The position numbers and the translations under genes were made by a program. This document shows positions 59,083 to 64,000 of a DNA stretch of 64,000 nt, one piece after another. Under the pieces are notes generated by a model, which saw nothing but the letters and a program-made list of their open reading frames with translations, was not told where the DNA came from and did not search any database. The stretch covers positions 577,001 through 641,000 of the forward strand of contig NZ_CP019640.1 of NCBI RefSeq assembly GCF_001999905.1, given 5' to 3'. This DNA is from Planococcus lenghuensis. GTDB lineage: Bacteria; Bacillota; Bacilli; Bacillales_A; Planococcaceae. Each line of letters begins with the position of its first letter. Position 1 is the first letter of the stretch.

Positions 59083-60267
59083 ATGATGATTACCATTATT
59101 GTTCTTATTCTGATTGCTGTAGTTATATTTGGAGGAAACGGTAGTAATTCCAGCTCAAACCATAGTAACAGTTCAAGTCAAAGCGATAACTCAAACCGGA
59201 GTAATACCGCAAGCCAGAGTAACAACACTGTTTCGTCAGCTACTCAAAAACAAGCAATCGAGAAAAAAGTACATTTCATTACGAAAACTTGTCCGCGTTG
59301 TAGTGAACGCAATTCTGTGGCAGCAATTGTTGACACGACTACATGCGAAAAATGCGGGTGGAATCTTTTAAGGGATTATCAAAACAGGTTCGTAAAACTT
59401 GCAGGGGTGACGTACGAAGGAAGGCAGAGCATCATTGCAAATATGAATCCGAACCATGAGATTAAGCTTAAGAGAGACAAGAACAATAAATACGATAAGA
59501 ACGCCATAGGAATCTACAATAAATCTAATCAGAACATCGGTTGGATTCCAAAAGATATTGCAGCTCAGCTGGCTCAACAAATGGATTTAGGAACTGAGTA
59601 CAAAGCAAAAATCAATAAAATCAGCGGAGGAAATGGCTACAACTATGGAGTCGAAATTCTGATTTCTAATGATGAAAGTGTGTTAAGAAATCACAAACCC
59701 CAAATTTCTTATTCTCAATCCACTCAGCAATATGCCAGTTCATCTAAAGCTGCAATCACTAGTACAGGTAAACAGCTGGAAGTTCCTGAAATCGTATACC
59801 TGGACTTTGTTTTAACGAAATCAGCAAACCAAGAAGCAGTGAAAGAAGTACTTGATGTGTTGACAGCTTTTATAAAGTCTAGAGATAAAACGCTCCGGGT
59901 TTTAAATCGAAAGCGCATAGACGACTTAGACGTTTTAGATTTATCCTCGCTTTTTGATAACACAATAATGTTAGCGGGCGGTACTGAATCCAATTTTGTC
60001 CATAGGCACTATAAAGCAATCTTAATACAGCTTTCATTACAACTTGGTTTTTTAGTCGCTAGACTTTTTCCGGACAGCCCGTATGCAAGGTACGCAAAAA
60101 GCAAAATGGATTGGTTGAGTACAATGGACGTTCGGCTGGAAACGAAAATACTGCAAGCGTTTTTTGATCAACATGTTACGGTATTAGAAAGTGCTCCAAT
60201 TATTACTGATACAACAGTAAGTAACCAAATCCATTTTTGGGATATCTATGACGTGTCCCTGGGTTAA
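59083..60267 (+). CDS. Membrane-anchored HIRAN-domain protein with zinc ribbon
   Basis: This 394-residue protein has an N-terminal membrane helix (MITIIVLILIAVVIFGG), a Ser/Asn-rich linker, a zinc-ribbon-like CPRC...CEKC set at about residues 70-91, and a HIRAN domain (FVKLAGVTYEGRQ to YNYGVEILI, about 102-205). HIRAN domains bind 3' ends of DNA or damaged DNA and are usually fused to helicases. The C-terminal about 170 residues are unrecognised. It follows the coiled-coil gene by 75 bases and both carry a membrane helix, suggesting a common membrane-linked complex with the RecQ-type protein. Confidence 0.8.
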   Translation: MMITIIVLILIAVVIFGGNGSNSSSNHSNSSSQSDNSNRSNTASQSNNTVSSATQKQAIEKKVHFITKTCPRCSERNSVAAIVDTTTCEKCGWNLLRDYQNRFVKLAGVTYEGRQSIIANMNPNHEIKLKRDKNNKYDKNAIGIYNKSNQNIGWIPKDIAAQLAQQMDLGTEYKAKINKISGGNGYNYGVEILISNDESVLRNHKPQISYSQSTQQYASSSKAAITSTGKQLEVPEIVYLDFVLTKSANQEAVKEVLDVLTAFIKSRDKTLRVLNRKRIDDLDVLDLSSLFDNTIMLAGGTESNFVHRHYKAILIQLSLQLGFLVARLFPDSPYARYAKSKMDWLSTMDVRLETKILQAFFDQHVTVLESAPIITDTTVSNQIHFWDIYDVSLG

Positions 60268-60320
60268 GAACTATTCAGTTTATTTAAGTCATTACTTACA
60301 AAAAAGCTTTCCCCGGTGGG

Positions 60321-60346
60321 GCCATCCTATTCCTTGGATGGCTTTT
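60321..60346 (+). terminator. Terminator after the HIRAN gene
   Basis: GCCATCC (60321-60327) pairs with GGATGGC (60336-60342), followed by TTTTAATT. This separates the RecQ/HIRAN unit from the TerD unit; 60347-60556 has only the leader of the next gene. Confidence 0.7.
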
Positions 60347-60556
60347 AATTATTGTTTCAATCGAGGAAAGCTATAATTAAAAGAACTGAGGGAAAAGCAT
60401 TAGTTGCTGCTAATGCAAAACCCTTAGTACATTCCCAAAAATCGCTGAAAAACCGTGCTTCTTCCAATGGTTTCCTGCATAATAAAAGAAAAAAGAATTG
60501 TTAAATAACTTTAAGAAGAATAACTAGTATGGCCACCAGGAAAGGAGTCAGGAATT

Positions 60557-61678
60557 ATGGGCATCTCGTTGATTAAAGGACAAAAAATCAAGTTAGCGAA
60601 GGATGATGAGGAACTGAATCATCTGTATGTCGGAATAGACTGGACGACTTCAAGTAAATTGGATATTGATGCTTCCGCTTTTTTGATCGGTGAAGATGAA
60701 AAAGTAGCGAAGGATGAAGATTTCATTTTCTACGGACAGCCGCAATCCGTTGATAAATCCGTGCGGTTGGAAGAACCTGTTTCGTCGTTCGAAAAGCAGC
60801 GGTTTATTACGAATCTATCAGCTGTTCCTGATGATATACATAAAATTTCATTCACATTGACGATTTATGAATCAAAGCTGAAGGGATTCACATTTGCGGA
60901 TGTAGAAGGGATAAAGCTTCGAATTATTAACAGTGAGCTGCAGGAAGAGATTGCCCTTTTTCCAATCGATTATGAGTTCAACCAGGAGAGTGCCATTGTA
61001 CTGGGGGCGCTGTATAGACACCAAGGGGAGTGGAAATTTCACGCTGTTGGCGCCGGATTCAATGGTGGTTTGGCGGATTTGTGCCAGGAGTACGGAGTGG
61101 ATGTTACGGAAGAGGAAGGAACTGCCGCTTCACAACAGGAGCCTTCACCTATGGATCGATTCCAGACTGTACAGGAACGGGAAGCGGTTGAGAGAGGAGA
61201 AGCTATACCGCCACAGCCGGCAGAGCATCTGGGTCTGACACGGTCTTCGCAGATTCAGTTTGATCAGAGCCGGATTGCTGCGCTGTCTGCTCAAAACACC
61301 GATCTTATCCAGCTGTTTGAAGAACGGGCAGAACCGGATCAAAAGCCGGTGCCTGCAACCGGCTCGATTGCTTCACCGGTCCTGGATTTATTTGATGATA
61401 CGGCCGCTGATCAGGATGGATTCATAGAATCATTGACTGAAACGGAGCTGCGCTTCTTAAATCGACTGGCAGAGGGGCCGTTTCCAATGGCAGAGGCGAA
61501 TGTGTTTTTCAGGGAGAATTTGACGATGCCTGCCGTATTTCTGAATGCGGTTAATGAAAAGGCGAATGAGTATCTCGGGGAGAATTTGCTTCTGGAAGAG
61601 GACGGCGACATCCTTGCAGATGAAGATTTCAGCTTTATTCTTGGAGCGGTAAAGGAGAGAAGCAGCAATGTCTATTAA
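60557..61678 (+). CDS. TerD-TerB_C fusion protein
   Basis: This 373-residue protein has an N-terminal TerD fold (MGISLIKGQKIKLAK, then YVGIDWTT, LDIDASAFLIG, FIFYGQPQS and VLGALYRHQGEWKFHAVGAG, about residues 1-175). A Gln/Glu-rich linker follows. The C-terminal domain (about 290-373) has LTETELRFLNRLAEGPFPMAE and LLLEEDGDILADEDF, the pattern of the TerB_C domain. TerD binds calcium in tellurite-type stress systems; TerB_C normally sits in TerB proteins such as Shango SngA. It precedes a BrxD/SngB-like ATPase, with an 11-base overlap. Confidence 0.82.
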   Translation: MGISLIKGQKIKLAKDDEELNHLYVGIDWTTSSKLDIDASAFLIGEDEKVAKDEDFIFYGQPQSVDKSVRLEEPVSSFEKQRFITNLSAVPDDIHKISFTLTIYESKLKGFTFADVEGIKLRIINSELQEEIALFPIDYEFNQESAIVLGALYRHQGEWKFHAVGAGFNGGLADLCQEYGVDVTEEEGTAASQQEPSPMDRFQTVQEREAVERGEAIPPQPAEHLGLTRSSQIQFDQSRIAALSAQNTDLIQLFEERAEPDQKPVPATGSIASPVLDLFDDTAADQDGFIESLTETELRFLNRLAEGPFPMAEANVFFRENLTMPAVFLNAVNEKANEYLGENLLLEEDGDILADEDFSFILGAVKERSSNVY

Positions 61679-62978
61679 AAAAAGAGATTCAACCACTATC
61701 TTAAATTCCCTTTCAGGCGGTGTGGTGCCTGCGAGAGGTCTTCAATATATCTTGGTTGGACGAACAGACGAAGCGAAACAAGTCGTAAAGGACTTGGAAG
61801 ACGTTAAGACCGGCTCTTCTGTCGTGAAGTTCTTTATCGGTTCTTTCGGGAGCGGGAAAAGTTTTCTGCAGGCTCTCATCCATCAGATTGCGTTAAAAGA
61901 AAAGTTTGTGGTGACGAAAGCGGATTTCACACCCGAGCGCAGGCTGTATGGCAATGACGGCAAGGCGGTGGCCACGTATACAGAGTTGATGAAGAACTTG
62001 GCCATCTCAACGGCTCCTCAAGGCGGCGCATTGAATAATATCCTGGATACTTGGATTATGAAAGTACAGCAACAAGTGGTGCAGATGCGCGGCTATCAGT
62101 CCATCGAACTGGAAAATCCGGCGTTTGTATCAGATGTGGAATTGGAGATCTCCAGAATCGTCACTAAAATGGATGAACTCACCGGCGGCTATGATTTCGC
62201 ACGGATCTTGGTCCTGTATTATCGCGGCTTCATTGATAGCGACCAGGAGCTGCAACGGAAGGCGCTTCGCTGGTTACGAGGCGAGTACCGGACGAAGACC
62301 GAGGCAAAGGCCGACTTAGGCGTCAGGGATACGATCAATGATGACAATTACTATAATTACATCAAGATTTTCTCGCAATTCGTCAGACAGATCGGCTACG
62401 CCGGATTGGTCATTAATTTTGACGAAGCCATCAACTTGTATAAGATCACGCATCCGCAGACGAGAGACAAGAATTATGAAACCATCTTAAAAATGTTTAA
62501 CGATACGCTGCAAGGCAACTTGGAAGGCTTGTATTTTTCATTCGGCGGGACATTGGAGTTTCTTGAAGATGAACGAAGAGGGCTGTTCAGCTACGGAGCC
62601 CTTAAACGAAGACTGGAGACGAACCGCTTCGAGACGGATGAATTCCGGGATCTCTCTCAGCCCGTCATTAAACTGAAGCCGTTAAAGCATGAAGAAACGT
62701 TCGTCCTGCTTCAGAAGCTGCGGGACATCCACGGTATTCACTATAATTACCAGACCAGTGTAAGAGACCATGAAATCCAGCAATTCATCCAGAAAGAGTA
62801 CAGCCGGCCGGGGGCTAAAGAGAATTTGACAGTGGGCGAAGTGGTTCGGACATTCCTGGGAGCCATCAACATTCTTCAGCAGAACCCTCATTATGACCGG
62901 ACGAAAATATTCGAAGCGGATCCTGCTCCCGCTGCTTCTTCTCACATGAACAGCCGGTTCACGACATTGGAGAGATAG
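61668..62978 (+). CDS. BrxD/SngB-like P-loop ATPase (DUF2791)
   Basis: This 436-residue ATPase has IGSFGSGKSF with Walker A residues 58-65, and GLVINFDEAINLYKI near residue 245 as Walker B. The start with LNSLSGGVVPARGLQYILVGR and the FSFGGTLEFLEDERRGLFSYGALKRRL segment match the family shared by BrxD of type 2 BREX and SngB of Shango. It overlaps the TerD-TerB_C gene at the front and is followed after one base by the helicase. The lack of other type 2 BREX genes here points to Shango-like use. Confidence 0.85.
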   Translation: MSIKKRDSTTILNSLSGGVVPARGLQYILVGRTDEAKQVVKDLEDVKTGSSVVKFFIGSFGSGKSFLQALIHQIALKEKFVVTKADFTPERRLYGNDGKAVATYTELMKNLAISTAPQGGALNNILDTWIMKVQQQVVQMRGYQSIELENPAFVSDVELEISRIVTKMDELTGGYDFARILVLYYRGFIDSDQELQRKALRWLRGEYRTKTEAKADLGVRDTINDDNYYNYIKIFSQFVRQIGYAGLVINFDEAINLYKITHPQTRDKNYETILKMFNDTLQGNLEGLYFSFGGTLEFLEDERRGLFSYGALKRRLETNRFETDEFRDLSQPVIKLKPLKHEETFVLLQKLRDIHGIHYNYQTSVRDHEIQQFIQKEYSRPGAKENLTVGEVVRTFLGAINILQQNPHYDRTKIFEADPAPAASSHMNSRFTTLER

Positions 62979-62979
62979 C

Positions 62980-64000
62980 ATGAGTTCTTTTGAGTTACTT
63001 TCAGCCAATATGAAAAGAAAGATTTGGGAAATGAAATGGGACAGCCTCACGCCTATTCAAGAGAAGACGATTCCCCTTGTGTTCCACACTCAGAACGATC
63101 TCGTGATTTCTTCCGGAACGGCTTCCGGTAAAACTGAAGCGGCATTGCTACCGATCCTTTCAATGGTTGAAAAAGATGCAATGCATGCCTTGAAGGTGAT
63201 TTACGTGTCGCCTTTAAAAGCATTGATCAATAACCAGTTCGAGCGGATCGAGAAAATTTGTGAGCACAGTGATATTGCCATTCACCGATGGCATGGGGAC
63301 GTGAGTCAAAGCAAAAAGAAGCGCTTCCTGGAAAATCCCACGGGAATTTTGCAGATTACACCTGAATCCATTGAAAGCATGTTTGTTAATCGATCAAATT
63401 TATTGAGAGCGGTTTTTAAAGATGTCGATTTTATCATCATCGATGAAATCCACTCATTCTTTGATAATGCGCGGGGCGTCCATTTACGTTCGCTGCTATC
63501 CCGTCTAGCCAAGTATGCAGAAAAGCCGCCACGTCAGATCGGTCTTTCAGCGACGGTAGATAATTTTGAGTTGGTGAAAAGCTGGCTTAATTATGAACAG
63601 CCGGACAACGTGGAAGTTCTCAATATCAAAGGGAACGACAAGAACTTGAAGTTTCATCTTATGCACGTTCAGCAGGACGCGCCAATGTTGCCGCTGGAGC
63701 TGTTGATGGACTTGCGGGAGTTGACGAGAGACCGGAAAGCGGTTGTCTTCTGCAATAACCGGGGGCAAGTGGAAGAAGTGACCGTCGGCTTGAACCGGCT
63801 GGCTGACCGGGAAGGGATGGGGGAAACGTATTATCCTCATCACTCTTCTATCGATAAGAAAGAACGGGAGTATGTTGAAAAAGTAATGACCGAGTCGACC
63901 TTGCCCAAAAGTGTAATTGCCACCAGTTCGCTTGAACTCGGAATTGATATCGGGAATATTGAAATCGTGATTCAGATTGACAGCACCTTTTCCGTGTCTT
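62980..64000 (+). CDS. Lhr-like DEAD/DEAH helicase (SngC/BrxHI type), partial
   Basis: This helicase runs off the window end; 340 residues are visible. The Q-motif-like TPIQEKTIPLVF (about 24-35), Walker A SSGTASGKTE (44-53), VIYVSPLKALINNQ, Walker B IIIDEIHSFFD with DEIH (155-158), QIGLSATVDN and TSSLELGIDIGNIE are all present. It begins one base past the ATPase stop. This type of helicase follows SngB in Shango and BrxD in type 2 BREX. It probably translocates on or unwinds invading DNA. Confidence 0.85.
   Translation, partial: MSSFELLSANMKRKIWEMKWDSLTPIQEKTIPLVFHTQNDLVISSGTASGKTEAALLPILSMVEKDAMHALKVIYVSPLKALINNQFERIEKICEHSDIAIHRWHGDVSQSKKKRFLENPTGILQITPESIESMFVNRSNLLRAVFKDVDFIIIDEIHSFFDNARGVHLRSLLSRLAKYAEKPPRQIGLSATVDNFELVKSWLNYEQPDNVEVLNIKGNDKNLKFHLMHVQQDAPMLPLELLMDLRELTRDRKAVVFCNNRGQVEEVTVGLNRLADREGMGETYYPHHSSIDKKEREYVEKVMTESTLPKSVIATSSLELGIDIGNIEIVIQIDSTFSVS

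Noticed and set aside
61668-64000. Part of a type 2 BREX system (brxD and brxHI)
   Set aside because: No pglW, pglY or second pglX/pglZ set is present; the TerD-TerB_C partner fits a Shango-like unit better.

Overview
The window looks like a chromosome segment of a moderate-GC Gram-positive bacterium of the order Bacillales, probably a Planococcaceae-type organism. The grounds are strong AGGAGG ribosome sites, LexA, sigma-B and CcpA sites of the Bacillus type, a TxpA/RatA-like type I toxin-antitoxin pair, and Bacillus-style small membrane proteins. The genus is inference. No rRNA, tRNA or CRISPR array was seen.

Positions 1-25400 are mostly metabolic and housekeeping. There are two tandem alkaline phosphatases, lipoproteins, a CadD-like transporter and a tricarboxylate utilisation block: a PrpB-type lyase, a CitA/CitB-type two-component system, TctCBA, a TcuA-like flavoprotein and an SLC13-type permease. 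The tctCBA promoter has a perfect CcpA cre site over its -35 box. Then come a methyltransferase, a DUF1858 protein, a YnfA protein, a frameshifted NIPSNAP gene, a small gene with an SOS promoter, an SDR, a sigma-B-type stress protein, an esterase, a MATE exporter and a TetR regulator. A 21-bp tandem repeat family recurs in the gaps near 130-250, 5985-6270 and 16729-16833.

Positions 25500-34970 are a transition zone with toxin-antitoxin loci (AbrB/RelE, an orphan MazE-like gene, an Xre antitoxin with a frameshifted RelE-type toxin, and a PIN/HTH pair). They are mixed with a second methyltransferase, a degenerate Nudix protein, a frameshifted DUF817 gene and a glycerophosphodiesterase.

Positions 35000-64000 are a layered defence island. 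In order: an AT-rich SLATT plus reverse transcriptase pair, ending at a decayed second copy of the glycerophosphodiesterase; a TxpA-like toxin with antisense RNA; a complete type 1 BREX operon (brxA, brxB, brxC, pglX, pglZ, brxL); an AT-rich split OLD-type ATPase/TOPRIM pair; a decayed piece of a DUF2397 (Wadjet JetA-like) gene; a RecQ helicase with an N-terminal nuclease-like domain, a coiled-coil membrane protein and a HIRAN protein; and a TerD-TerB_C fusion, a BrxD/SngB-like ATPase and an Lhr-like helicase that runs off the end. The last three resemble Shango but have a TerD-TerB_C fusion in place of the usual TerB protein. Together with the RecQ/HIRAN genes this is the best candidate for an undescribed system.
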